From Sporolactobacillus pectinivorans (GTDB lineage: Bacteria; Bacillota; Bacilli; Bacillales; Sporolactobacillaceae): DNA of 64,000 bases. Shown piece after piece: positions 7,986-16,843 of this stretch. The DNA lies in assembly GCF_002802965.1 (NCBI RefSeq), contig NZ_NXGA01000001.1, positions 2,707,276-2,771,275 on the forward strand, given 5' to 3'. The notes under the pieces were generated by a model, which was not told the origin of the DNA, did not search any database, and worked only from the letters and a program-made list of their open reading frames with translations. Both the position numbers and the translations under genes were made by a program. Each line of letters opens with the position of its first letter. Position 1 is the stretch's first letter.

Positions 7986-9590
7986 TCAGGAGACTCTATT
8001 CACCGAATCCGTATGCTGTTTCCGCAGCCGCTGGCTGATTTCAGCATAGGAACCAAGATGCGGCCCTTTGAAATGATTTTTCGCATAAACAAAGAAATAA
8101 ATAGCCAATAGAACGATTGCGCCAATAAAAACTTTGCCTGTGGCGTAATGCAAAGTGTACGTTTTGGTGATGGCCACATCGTTAGGAGAGATAATCATCA
8201 GAACCACTAAGAATACGATCCAGACGCAGGCGATCACGTGAACCGGAATACTCCAGTTTCTCAGACTCCACGGGCCGTCGTCTTTTTCTGTCCAGATCCC
8301 CTTAAGTTTCGCTCTCAACTTGAGAAAAATAGGAACGAAATAGGATCCATAAAGGCCGATGACACTCAGAGAAGTAATCACTGCATAAACGTTGTTGAAG
8401 ATACCTGACAGAAATGCGATCAGGGCGACCAGCCAGATCGCATAATTCGGCGTATAAAACTTTTGAGAAACATGGGCCCATATTTTTGAGAAGGGAAGTC
8501 CCTTGTCCCGGCTGAAGGCGAAGACCATTCGCGATGATGAAGTGATCGACGACAGACCGCAGAACCACATGGCAATCGTAATCATCCACAGCATGGCCTG
8601 GCCGAATACACCGCCCACAGCCTGCTGAATAGCTACGATAAACGCGTTATTGCCCGCACTGGCAACGGCCGCCGGATTTTTGATTGACATCGTCACAATG
8701 GCTAACAGAACAAAGCCAAAGAGCCCGGAGATAGCAACGGAAAGGTAAACACCCCAGGGCGCTCTGACTTTTGGATCGAGCGTTTCCTCACTTGTATGCG
8801 CCGAGGCGTCATACCCAGTCAACGTCCATTGTGCCTGTAATAAACCAACAAGAAAAGCGAACCAGTAAGGCATGCTGCTGCCTGTCTGTGTCGAGAAGCT
8901 GGCATCAAAGAGATAACCGACATTGTGATGGGGCCCGAAAGCCGTAAGGACACCGATAATTACAAAGACGCCGATGATATGATAAATTGCGGAAACGGAA
9001 TTCAATTTGGAAACGACATTGATCCCGACATGGTTCAAGAGAGCATGCATGATTAGAATCACGGCATAGGTCACCAATGTTTGTGTATGTGTGGGATTGC
9101 CGAAAAGCAAGGCGGATGAGAACCCGGCGCATCCAAAGTCAATGCCGGCGACGATCGTGACCTGTCCGATAATGTTCAGCCAGCCGGTAAACCAGCCCCA
9201 TCTTGGTCCGCCTAAAATAGACGCCCAGTGATAAATCGCGCCTGATGTCGGAATCGACGATGTCAGTTCAGCCATTGCTGCGGCAACAAATAAAACAAAC
9301 AGTGTGACCAGCGGCCAGCCGACGCCCATGATGGCCGGCCCGCCTTGATTGAAGCCATAGCCATATAACGTGACGGCACCGGTAAGAATTGAAATAATCG
9401 AAAAAGATACCGCAAAGTTAGAGAAACCTCCCATGTCACGCAGCAATTCCTGCTTATAACCAAATGACTTAAGATTGTCCGACGACGTTCCCTGGGATCG
9501 GGAATGACGGACGGATCGATTTGCTTTCACAATGATTGCAAACATGACAACTAATAGAATCAAATTAACAAGAATGCCGAATGCCAACAT
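7986..9590 (-). CDS. APC/ACT-family amine permease, probable ethanolamine uptake
   Basis: A 534-residue transporter of the amino acid-choline (ACT) branch of the APC superfamily. LLRDMGGFSNFAVSFSIISI, GGPAIMGVGWP and SSIPTSGAIYHWAS (about residues 48-125) are typical of the branch. About 12 helices plus an extra N-terminal membrane segment (residues 3-22) are visible. ATG at 9590 follows AAGGAG at 10 bases. Relatives carry GABA, choline or ethanolamine. Its placement divergent from eutABC, with two shared operators between, makes ethanolamine the best guess; this is inference from context. Confidence 0.75.
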   Translation of the reverse strand: MLAFGILVNLILLVVMFAIIVKANRSVRHSRSQGTSSDNLKSFGYKQELLRDMGGFSNFAVSFSIISILTGAVTLYGYGFNQGGPAIMGVGWPLVTLFVLFVAAAMAELTSSIPTSGAIYHWASILGGPRWGWFTGWLNIIGQVTIVAGIDFGCAGFSSALLFGNPTHTQTLVTYAVILIMHALLNHVGINVVSKLNSVSAIYHIIGVFVIIGVLTAFGPHHNVGYLFDASFSTQTGSSMPYWFAFLVGLLQAQWTLTGYDASAHTSEETLDPKVRAPWGVYLSVAISGLFGFVLLAIVTMSIKNPAAVASAGNNAFIVAIQQAVGGVFGQAMLWMITIAMWFCGLSSITSSSRMVFAFSRDKGLPFSKIWAHVSQKFYTPNYAIWLVALIAFLSGIFNNVYAVITSLSVIGLYGSYFVPIFLKLRAKLKGIWTEKDDGPWSLRNWSIPVHVIACVWIVFLVVLMIISPNDVAITKTYTLHYATGKVFIGAIVLLAIYFFVYAKNHFKGPHLGSYAEISQRLRKQHTDSVNRVS

Positions 9591-9703
9591 AGGTCATAAT
9601 CTCCTTCTATCTAAGTTATGTACTATATTTTTAACCAAATGCTCTTATAACCAACTAATCATGCGAAATGTCGTACATTACTATTAAAAGCAGCGTCTGT
9701 ATA

Positions 9704-9722
9704 ATGTTATATTATCTAACAT
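9704..9722. promoter_or_regulatory. eut operator 1 (ATGTTA-N7-TAACAT)
   Basis: A perfect inverted repeat with 6-bp core arms, ATGTTA-N7-TAACAT, extending to 9-bp arms over 9701-9725. It lies in the divergent permease/eutA promoter region and is matched by a second site of the same design at 9797. Confidence 0.65.
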
Positions 9723-9796
9723 TATTTTAAAATAAATCCACACAGCAGAGAAAAATTGAGTTAATATAGGATTACAAGGAAGTTTTCTTTCACAAT

Positions 9797-9815
9797 ATGT
9801 TATAAATCATAACAT
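9797..9815. promoter_or_regulatory. eut operator 2 (ATGTTA-N7-TAACAT)
   Basis: Same core and spacer as the 9704 site, here extending to 9-bp arms over 9795-9817. Start-to-start distance is 93 bp, close to nine DNA turns. It lies about 35 bases before the eutA start, where bound protein would block transcription. Confidence 0.65.
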
Positions 9816-9849
9816 ATAAATCTATTTCTGCAAGAAATTCATCCAAAAA

Positions 9850-11307
9850 ATGAAAAGAGCCTATCAAATGTCAGAGAATAGTATCCTAAGCGTGGGTATT
9901 GACATCGGGACATCGACAACTCAATTAGTCCTATCAAGGTTAACCATCCAAAATATGGCGTCTTCATTTTCGGTGCCTCATATTGCGATTTCAAAAAAAG
10001 AAATTATTTATCGGAGCAATATTATGTTCACTCCCCTGATCAACCAGTATGAAATTGACTATAAAAAGATCGAAAAATTTGTGTCCCGTCAATATCAGCG
10101 CGCAGCGATTAAAAAACAGGATATTCAGATGGGAGCCATTATCATTACCGGGGAAACAGCCAGAAAGGAGAACGCTGAAAAAGTATTAAAATCACTCAGC
10201 CATTATGCGGGAGACTTTGTTGTAGCCACAGCCGGTCCGGATCTGGAAGGCATGATAGCCGCAAAGGGTGCAGGCACCAGCCGGTATTCAAAAGAAAAAC
10301 AAGCACCAGTGATCAATCTTGATATCGGCGGAGGCACAACTAATCTGGCTGCATTTGACGGTGACCAAGTACTTGATACGGCCTGCTTTGATGTGGGCGG
10401 AAGACTAATCAGGCTTGATCCGGTAACCAAAGAAGTGACCTATCTTGCTCCGAAAGTTAAACAATTGATCAATAGATTAAACCTGAATATCCATGAAGGC
10501 AGAATCATCACTGCCAAACAATTAAATCCGATTATCGATACTTTGGTCCGGATACTGGAAAACAGTGTTGGTCTAGGCGAAAAGGATTCTTTTTTTGATT
10601 TATTTGTCACGAACCATAGCTTTTCCAAATTAGATCCATCGCAAATCAAAACAGTCACATTTTCCGGTGGCGTTGCTGATTGCCTGTGGAGCAAGTCACA
10701 GGACAGTCCCTTTAAATATGATGACATCGGCGTACTTTTAGGCCGGGAGCTGCGACAATCTCTTATTTTTAATCAGAAAAATGTCCTTCACTCAAAAGAA
10801 ACGATCCGGGCAACCGTTGTGGGGGCCGGATCCTATACAATTGATGTCAGCGGTAGTACGATTTCATATACACAGGGCGTCCTTCCCTTACGAAATATTC
10901 CAATACTGAATATTTCCGTAAAAAAAGAGAAGCTGAATGCCGACAGCCTTGCTGAAAGTATCAAAAATCAGCTGAACTGGTTCCGTGTAAAAATGGAACT
11001 AAGCAACGCAGCTATTTCACTAACTGGTTTAAAAAGTCCGACCTTTGAAGAGCTGCAATCCTGTGCAAAAGGGATTATAAAGGGATCGAGCGGGCTGATC
11101 GACAGAAGATTTCCATTGATTGTCATCACTTATGAAGACATCGCCAAGGCGTTGGGACATAGTCTCTTTGCCTATCTTCCGCCAAACTACCCTTTTGTCT
11201 GCATTGATCGCGTCAAGGTGGAACATGGCGATTATATCGATTTGGGCGAACCTATCGCTCATGCAACCGTCATACCTGTCAGTGTTAAAACATTGATATT
11301 CAACTAA
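9850..11307 (+). CDS. eutA: Ethanolamine ammonia-lyase reactivating factor EutA
   Basis: A 485-residue ASKHA-fold ATPase. SVGIDIGTSTTQLVLS (phosphate-1 loop), INLDIGGGTTNLAAF (phosphate-2 loop, about residue 155) and TFSGGVADCL (adenosine region) identify EutA. It releases inactivated cobalamin from ethanolamine ammonia-lyase so that fresh adenosylcobalamin can bind. Neither candidate ATG (9850 or 9868) has a strong ribosome site; 9850 is kept but 9868 fits the family start better. It is the first gene of eutABC, 16 bases ahead of eutB. Its presence shows the pathway depends on adenosylcobalamin. Confidence 0.9.
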   Translation: MKRAYQMSENSILSVGIDIGTSTTQLVLSRLTIQNMASSFSVPHIAISKKEIIYRSNIMFTPLINQYEIDYKKIEKFVSRQYQRAAIKKQDIQMGAIIITGETARKENAEKVLKSLSHYAGDFVVATAGPDLEGMIAAKGAGTSRYSKEKQAPVINLDIGGGTTNLAAFDGDQVLDTACFDVGGRLIRLDPVTKEVTYLAPKVKQLINRLNLNIHEGRIITAKQLNPIIDTLVRILENSVGLGEKDSFFDLFVTNHSFSKLDPSQIKTVTFSGGVADCLWSKSQDSPFKYDDIGVLLGRELRQSLIFNQKNVLHSKETIRATVVGAGSYTIDVSGSTISYTQGVLPLRNIPILNISVKKEKLNADSLAESIKNQLNWFRVKMELSNAAISLTGLKSPTFEELQSCAKGIIKGSSGLIDRRFPLIVITYEDIAKALGHSLFAYLPPNYPFVCIDRVKVEHGDYIDLGEPIAHATVIPVSVKTLIFN

Positions 11308-11323
11308 GTAAAGAGGGAACCTC

Positions 11324-12694
11324 ATGATATTAAAAACGAAACTCGCCGATCGGGTCTATACTTTTGACTCTGTAAAAGAAGTGCTGGCAAAAGCAAATGA
11401 ATTGAAATCAGGTGATCAACTCGCTGGAATAGCTGCTGAAAACGCCCAGGAACGTGTCGCTGCCAAGATTGTGCTCGCGCAATTAACGCTGAACGATCTT
11501 TATAACCATCCTGCTGTTCCCTATGATCAGGATGAAGTCACCCGCACGATTATCGATGGTATTAATAAAAGAATTTTTCATTCTATCAAAAGTTGGAGGG
11601 TTCAGGATTTACGTGAATGGTTGCTGAATGATGCAACAACCAACATTGATATTCAACGTATTTCAAGAGGCTTAACTGCTGAAATGGTGGCAGCCGTTTG
11701 TAAATTGATGACGAATATGGATCTCATTTTTGCGGCAAAAAAGATTCATGTTGAGAAAACAGCTAATACAACTATTGGACGGCAAAGAACCTTTTCATCG
11801 CGCCTTCAGCCGAATCACCCTACAGACGATATCAATGGCATCATGGCTTCCGTAATGGAAGGCCTGAGTATGGGAATTGGCGATGCAGTGATCGGATTAA
11901 ATCCCGTCAATGATTCGGCAGATAATGTGTTCAACATTTTAAATAAGTTTGAAGAATTCCGTTCCAAATGGGAGATTCCGACACAGACATCTGTACTGGC
12001 CCATATTACAACTCAAATGGAGGCCATTAGAAAAGGGGCACCGGCCGGATTGGTTTTCCAGTCAATTGCAGGCTCTGAAAAAGGAAATACGGCATTTGGC
12101 ATTAATCGTGAGATGTTAGCCGAAGCACGTCAGTTAGCTGTAGAAAACGGACAGGCCTGGGGTCCGAATGTCATGTACTTTGAAACAGGCCAAGGTTCTG
12201 AATTGTCGGCTGAAGCTCATTTCGATACCGATCAAGTCACCATGGAAGCACGATGCTATGGTTTTGCCAGAGCGTTTGATCCCTACATTGTAAATACAGT
12301 GGTTGGTTTTATTGGCCCGGAATACTTATATGATGCGAAGCAAGTGATTCGTGCCGGATTAGAAGATCACTTCATGGGCAAATTAACCGGCCTTTCCATG
12401 GGATGCGATGTTTGCTATACCAATCATATGAAAGCAGATCAGAATGACGGCGAAAATCTTACCGTGTTGTTGGCGGCCGCTGGATGTAATTATATTATGG
12501 GCGTCCCGCATGCAGATGATGTGATGCTTAATTATCAATCTACAGGATACCAGGAGACGGCAACCATCCGAGAATTATTCGGCCTTCATCCCATTAAAGA
12601 ATTTGAAGACTGGCTGGAAAAAATAGGCGTGATCGAAAATGGCCATTTAACGGAACGCGCCGGTGATGCATCTATATTCTTGGATCAGGAATAA
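11324..12694 (+). CDS. eutB: Ethanolamine ammonia-lyase large subunit EutB
   Basis: A 456-residue protein, full family length. It forms the TIM-barrel catalytic subunit that, with EutC and adenosylcobalamin, converts ethanolamine to acetaldehyde and ammonia by a radical mechanism. Recognisable blocks include LAGIAAENAQERVAAK near residue 35, GLSMGIGDAVIGLNPV near 185, MYFETGQGSELSAEAH near 285 and GCDVCYTNHMKADQND near 365. AGAGGG precedes the ATG. The product ammonia can serve as nitrogen source; no aldehyde dehydrogenase for acetaldehyde is encoded nearby. Confidence 0.95.
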   Translation: MILKTKLADRVYTFDSVKEVLAKANELKSGDQLAGIAAENAQERVAAKIVLAQLTLNDLYNHPAVPYDQDEVTRTIIDGINKRIFHSIKSWRVQDLREWLLNDATTNIDIQRISRGLTAEMVAAVCKLMTNMDLIFAAKKIHVEKTANTTIGRQRTFSSRLQPNHPTDDINGIMASVMEGLSMGIGDAVIGLNPVNDSADNVFNILNKFEEFRSKWEIPTQTSVLAHITTQMEAIRKGAPAGLVFQSIAGSEKGNTAFGINREMLAEARQLAVENGQAWGPNVMYFETGQGSELSAEAHFDTDQVTMEARCYGFARAFDPYIVNTVVGFIGPEYLYDAKQVIRAGLEDHFMGKLTGLSMGCDVCYTNHMKADQNDGENLTVLLAAAGCNYIMGVPHADDVMLNYQSTGYQETATIRELFGLHPIKEFEDWLEKIGVIENGHLTERAGDASIFLDQE

Positions 12695-12733
12695 AGACGG
12701 TCACTTAATGTAATATACGAGGAGGTCAATATT

Positions 12734-13561
12734 ATGGAAAAAGATAAAGCACGGACTGATACTCATGATGATGAAACTCTGGATGATCTCTCAAAAATCA
12801 ATATCAGGAAACAGTTTCTTGTTCCTCACCCACAAAATCGTCAGAGTTATCTTAAAATTAAATCCTACACACCAGCGCGCCTGGGCCTATGGCGCTGCGG
12901 GCCAAGATATAAAACACAATCGGTCCTGAGATTCAGAGCGGACCATGCCGCTGCCCAGGATGCCGTCTTCTCTTATGTCCATCCGGAATTAATAAAGGAA
13001 ATGCATTTTATTGAGACTGAAACATTGTGTCATTCTAAAGATGAATATCTCACTCGCCCTGATTTAGGCCGCAGATTATCAAAAGAAAATACAGAAAAGA
13101 TTAGACAAAGCATCGCTAACCATCCAAAAATCCAAATCGTTGTTGGCGATGGATTAAGTTCCGCAGCCATTGAGGCAAATATCAAGGAAATCATCCCTTC
13201 AATAAAACAGGGCCTGAAATTTTACGGACTTGACTGTGAAAAACATATTTTCGTTAAGTATTGCCGTGTTGGCGTCATGGATCAAATTGGTGAAATTACT
13301 GATGCCGACGTTGTATGCTTGCTTATCGGCGAACGACCTGGGTTGGCAACTGCAAAATCAATGAGTGCTTATATTGCTTACAGGCCTACAATGGGCATGC
13401 CGGAAGCAAGAAGAACAGTTGTCTCAAATATTCATTCGGAAGGTATTCCGGCTGTTGAAGCAGGGGCATTTATTTGTGAACTGCTGTATAAAATGCTTAA
13501 ATATAAAAAATCCGGACTTGATTTGAAAGCAGTAGAAAGCGAAACTTCTGAAACAGATTAA
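12734..13561 (+). CDS. eutC: Ethanolamine ammonia-lyase small subunit EutC
   Basis: A 275-residue partner subunit that binds the adenosylcobalamin base together with EutB. Family blocks are [20 protein letters not shown] (residue 46 on), [16 protein letters not shown], then [14 protein letters not shown] and [12 protein letters not shown] good GAGGAGG site precedes the ATG. The charged N-terminal extension is much shorter than in enterobacterial EutC, where it targets the enzyme to microcompartments, consistent with a soluble, compartment-free enzyme here. No terminator of clear quality follows. Confidence 0.93.
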   Translation: MEKDKARTDTHDDETLDDLSKINIRKQFLVPHPQNRQSYLKIKSYTPARLGLWRCGPRYKTQSVLRFRADHAAAQDAVFSYVHPELIKEMHFIETETLCHSKDEYLTRPDLGRRLSKENTEKIRQSIANHPKIQIVVGDGLSSAAIEANIKEIIPSIKQGLKFYGLDCEKHIFVKYCRVGVMDQIGEITDADVVCLLIGERPGLATAKSMSAYIAYRPTMGMPEARRTVVSNIHSEGIPAVEAGAFICELLYKMLKYKKSGLDLKAVESETSETD

Positions 13562-13691
13562 TTGCAAACGGGGTAATATAAACCGCTTTTGGCATTGAGC
13601 CCGCATTCGCACGGCTAAGTCATACCTTTATAAGCCGGAGTTGTCAAAGAGCATAAACCTACATGCAAAGCATGGTGACAATTGTACACAA

Positions 13692-13850
13692 TCATTTATA
13701 AACGACTAAAGCAGAATAGCGTTGTGCTTCACCATTGCCTGATTCACAAAATTTAATATCAACAAGGTTGCCGTCAATTTTACCTAACAAGATGTTCATA
13801 GCCTCTTCAAATTCACTGGCATTGGTTTTTGTAATCAGTCTGGACTTCAT
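13692..13850 (-). CDS. Cse60-like small sporulation protein
   Basis: A 52-residue ORF with a good AAAGGGG ribosome site 10 bases before ATG at 13850. It reads MKSRLITKTNASEFEEAMN, then GNLVDIKFCESGNGEAQRYS and ALVVYK at the end. The layout (short beta strand, Glu-rich helix, DIKF strand, YSALVVYK end) resembles Cse60, a sigma-E-controlled sporulation peptide of Bacillus. The molecular role of that family is unknown. It is convergent with eutC and stands alone. Confidence 0.6.
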   Translation of the reverse strand: MKSRLITKTNASEFEEAMNILLGKIDGNLVDIKFCESGNGEAQRYSALVVYK

Positions 13851-13953
13851 TGTAACTATTCCCCTTTAACACATTTTTTCTTTATCTTTTTTTCGTACTG
13901 TTTGATCCCGAATAAGTTCTATTTAGGGAGATGCACTCACGGAGTTGTTTCTC

Positions 13954-13996
13954 AAAAAAAAGGCATCTCACGTACGCTGTGGATGTCTTTTTTTGT
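13954..13996. terminator. Long A/T-flanked hairpin, bidirectional terminator-like
   Basis: AAAAAAAAGGCATC (13954-) pairs with GATGTCTTTTTTTT with one G-U pair, around a 15-base loop holding a CAC/GTG pairing. The run of A on one side and T on the other would work in both directions. The flanking non-coding interval 13851-14231 holds no gene that I can support. Confidence 0.55.
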
Positions 13997-14231
13997 AGAT
14001 TATTTTGATAGAGTAATGACCCATGCATCATTTACCGGTAAGAGTGAAAACTACCGTGCAAAACTTGAAATAGAGCAGAGCACTATACCTCCACCAACAA
14101 TCCAAATATCAGCAGGAGAAAACATACTATCACTTCCGTCTTAGGTATTTTATACGATTATTATAATGATGTTTACTATTGGTTTAGATATAATATGAAT
14201 ATATTCATATCTTCGTTTGGAGTGAACATGA

Positions 14232-15152
14232 TTGGATCAACTGGGCTTTACTTTAAAAAAAATACGTCAATCAAAAAAATATACTCAGAAATATGTTTCC
14301 AGCGGTAAAATGTCACAATCCACTTATTCTAAAATTGAGTCTTCAAAGATGACACCGACTATTGACAAATTTATACATATATTGGAACGTTTAGATGTTA
14401 CTTATAGCGAGGTAATATTATATAGAAATAAATATTCAATTGATGAGAAGGAAAAGATTGTTCATGATTTCTCACATATTTCAACAACGATTGATTCGGA
14501 TAAGATCGTTGAACTCGAATTGAGCTGCGCACAATTTCTTAAAGCAACTTATGACAGTGTGGTTCAAGATATTCAATTAGTTTGTCATTCCCTTTTATTC
14601 GTACAAAGCGGTAATTACGAAGAAGCACGAAATTCTGCTGAAAAGGTATGGGACAGGCTCTCAAAAATGGATAGCTGGTATTCCATCGAACTTAGATTAA
14701 TAAACAATATTCTTTATATTTTTCCATCAGAAACACAGTTGTCAATTGGGGAAATAGCGCTTAAAAATTTATATAGGACTTCAGTTAATTTTAAAGAACA
14801 CGAGACACTTAAAATTGCTTTTTTATTGAATATGTCACTCTTATTGATCAACCAAGATAAGCATAAGCCTGCTTTAGTTTATGCTGAGAAAGCCTTGGAG
14901 GAAAGCCTGAAAATAAATAGAATTGATCTTATATCCATGTCTTTGGAAAGAAAAGGGATCATTTTCGTTCATACAGAAGAAATTGAACGGGGATTATCAT
15001 TAATCAATAAAGCTATTTATATCAATGAAGCCATCGGTAATAATCGATTTGCTGAAGCGATTAAAGAAGAGGTGAGACAAAAGACTTCGGTTGTTAACCT
15101 GAACGGTTTAAAATATCTGGATACGCTGCACTTAGTCGGATTGAAAAGTTAA
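14232..15152 (+). CDS. Rgg/PlcR-type regulator (XRE HTH plus TPR-like domain)
   Basis: A 306-residue protein starting at TTG, nine bases after TTTGGAG. Residues about 5-60 form an XRE-type helix-turn-helix (LGFTLKKIRQSKKYTQKYVS then SQSTYSKIESSKMTPTIDKF), followed by helical repeats to the end, for example KPALVYAEKALEESLKI and RGLSLINKAIYINEAIGNN, typical of TPR units. This is the build of Rgg/PlcR regulators that bind short secreted peptides. No convincing small peptide gene was found beside it. The C-terminus overlaps the convergent membrane-protein gene by 21 bases. It is the nearest regulator gene to eutABC. Confidence 0.75.
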   Translation: MDQLGFTLKKIRQSKKYTQKYVSSGKMSQSTYSKIESSKMTPTIDKFIHILERLDVTYSEVILYRNKYSIDEKEKIVHDFSHISTTIDSDKIVELELSCAQFLKATYDSVVQDIQLVCHSLLFVQSGNYEEARNSAEKVWDRLSKMDSWYSIELRLINNILYIFPSETQLSIGEIALKNLYRTSVNFKEHETLKIAFLLNMSLLLINQDKHKPALVYAEKALEESLKINRIDLISMSLERKGIIFVHTEEIERGLSLINKAIYINEAIGNNRFAEAIKEEVRQKTSVVNLNGLKYLDTLHLVGLKS

Positions 15153-15698
15153 ACCTGAAGCTCTTGCTAACTCGCCAAGAAGTATGATCGTGGCACTGGC
15201 CATTGTTGTCCATGCACCTTTGGTTTCAAGCGGATCGATGTAAGATAAAGGTGCCGGACTTCTCATTCTGCTGGTTGTGCCCAAAGCCAGCAGAAAGTTT
15301 CCGATCACTGCAGCAACATTCCCAACAACAAGATAATTTTCTTTCCATGCATTTTTATCAGTGAGGATAACGGTACCTCCTAATACTTGATCCAGATTAT
15401 TGAATTTCAAAAATTTTAACCTTACAAATGGATCCGGAAATACGATGAAAGCAAAAGTGCCTATAACATATCCAAGAGCTTCCAGTTGGGTCCCAAATCT
15501 ATACGGGCTGCCCTTTGGGTGAAATTCCGCAACTATTGAATCTCCATTGATTTGGAGGAGACTGCCATAGAAAATAAGAGATTCCTGAGTCTTTCGCGAC
15601 TTTCTTATTGATGGTGTAAGCCCTAGGGCAACCAGGATTTTTCCAAGAACGACAGAGGATAATGCACTAATTCTTAATAATTCACTCTTCAATTGCAA
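15132..15698 (-). CDS. Membrane-associated protein with repeated hydrophobic units
   Basis: A 188-residue protein of unknown function. A hydrophobic unit of the form G-x-x-L-x-A-x-G-(L/T) recurs four times: LGKILVALGLTPSIR (residue 18 on), LEALGYVIGTFAFIV, VAAVIGNFLLALGTTSR and IILLGELARASGLTF near the end. Each unit could form a short membrane or interfacial helix. No signal peptide or catalytic motif is visible. The terminal bases overlap the Rgg-like gene on the other strand, so the two transcripts converge. The repeats look like internal duplication of an ancestral segment. Confidence 0.6.
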   Translation of the reverse strand: MQLKSELLRISALSSVVLGKILVALGLTPSIRKSRKTQESLIFYGSLLQINGDSIVAEFHPKGSPYRFGTQLEALGYVIGTFAFIVFPDPFVRLKFLKFNNLDQVLGGTVILTDKNAWKENYLVVGNVAAVIGNFLLALGTTSRMRSPAPLSYIDPLETKGAWTTMASATIILLGELARASGLTFQSD

Positions 15699-15777
15699 CC
15701 TCCCCTATCTCAATGGGAATGTGTCAGGAAAAAATACACTTCTAACAGAATCACTTCTTTGCCAGGCATTATCAGCA

Positions 15778-16704
15778 CTAAGAAGCACTTACGGTAGGCT
15801 CCAGTAGAGTCAGTATATTGTCCGTTGTATCCAGATTAACGGTTGCACCAATAGGCATAGCAGCTTTATAGCGTCCGTGTGCTGAGGTGATATGCGTCAT
15901 CAGCGGTTTCCCAAGTGGAACGATGAAGCTTGTGATCAGATCTTCGTAGGACGTCTGATATTCTGTGGGACATCGGGTACATTCCCCCAGAAGTATTCCA
16001 GAGCAGTCATCAAATTTTCCTGCCATTTTCAACTGATTAAAATAGCGGTACACCGTATTGATCGGCGCGTGGGTTTCTTCAAGGAACAAAATAGTATTGG
16101 TTGTGTCAATTTCAAACTGTGTCCCAAGCGTTCCAATAAAAGATGTCAGATTTCCTCCCACAAGAGGTCCCGTAACATTGCCTGGAACCCTGCTCACAAG
16201 CGGGATACCCGGTGGATTTTCGATCAGTCGCGGAGCTGCAGTTGTAGATGTCGCTGTAAAAAACTGATCGAAATTATAGCTGGGCGTATTGGATGAAAAA
16301 TCGAAAAGCAATAAACTATTGAAGGCAATCAGATCCGCAAATTGATAGAGGCAATTAAGTAAAATAGTAATATCGCTATATCCGCTGACAATTTTTGGAT
16401 GGCTGCGGATAAAATCAAAATCCAAATACGGAAGAATTCCGGCGACACCAACACCGCCTCTGGAAGAAACAATCATTTTGATACTATCGTTGTAAAACAT
16501 CGCCATGAGATCTGATGCACGCTGTTGATCCGTTCCCGCTAAAAACCCGGTTTGAGCATAAACGTGTTGTCCGACAACAACCTGAAAACCCATATTTTGA
16601 AGGCCTTGAATCCCCCGATTGATGATTTCCGGATATAATGGACTCCCCAGCGTTACAATACCGACCGAATCTCCAGGTCGAAGCATGGGTGGTTTAGTCA
16701 CCAA
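15778..16704 (-). CDS. S66-family LD-carboxypeptidase-like protein
   Basis: A 308-residue member of the LdcA/MccF (S66) serine peptidase family. The nucleophile elbow GYSDIT holds Ser110, FLEE holds the catalytic Glu near 209-210, and SAHG holds His276, so the Ser-Glu-His triad appears intact. Family members cut L,D-peptide bonds in recycled murein tetrapeptides or hydrolyse acyl-sulfamoyl antibiotics such as microcin C. The segment after the elbow (LIAFNSLLLFDFSSNT) lacks the usual TFHGP motif, so specificity may differ. No signal peptide, so cytosolic. It is followed upstream on this strand by a 3D-domain gene with its own terminator. Confidence 0.8.
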   Translation of the reverse strand: MVTKPPMLRPGDSVGIVTLGSPLYPEIINRGIQGLQNMGFQVVVGQHVYAQTGFLAGTDQQRASDLMAMFYNDSIKMIVSSRGGVGVAGILPYLDFDFIRSHPKIVSGYSDITILLNCLYQFADLIAFNSLLLFDFSSNTPSYNFDQFFTATSTTAAPRLIENPPGIPLVSRVPGNVTGPLVGGNLTSFIGTLGTQFEIDTTNTILFLEETHAPINTVYRYFNQLKMAGKFDDCSGILLGECTRCPTEYQTSYEDLITSFIVPLGKPLMTHITSAHGRYKAAMPIGATVNLDTTDNILTLLEPTVSAS

Positions 16705-16793
16705 AGGAACTCCCTCCCTTAGACATATTAGTCATCATACTGTATTCAGCGAAGAGCCTATGGGTGTATACGATCCGGACTCTTGTCAAATCA

Positions 16794-16832
16794 AAAAGAG
16801 CAGCGAATCACTTTTGATTCGCTGCTCTTTTT
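16794..16832 (-). terminator. Strong intrinsic terminator of the 3D-domain gene
   Basis: AAAAAGAGCAGCGAATC and GATTCGCTGCTCTTTTT form a perfect stem around a 6-base loop, 12 bases beyond the 3D gene stop. A/T runs on both flanks make it bidirectional. Confidence 0.85.
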
Positions 16833-16843
16833 GAATAAAGTTC

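Noticed and set aside
9591..9849. Adenosylcobalamin riboswitch or EutV antiterminator before eutA
   Set aside because: No cobalamin-box-like sequence and no paired ANTAR-type hairpins could be found; only the two palindromes stand out.
13902..14144. 80-codon forward ORF
   Set aside because: It runs straight through a long terminator-like hairpin and lacks a ribosome site.
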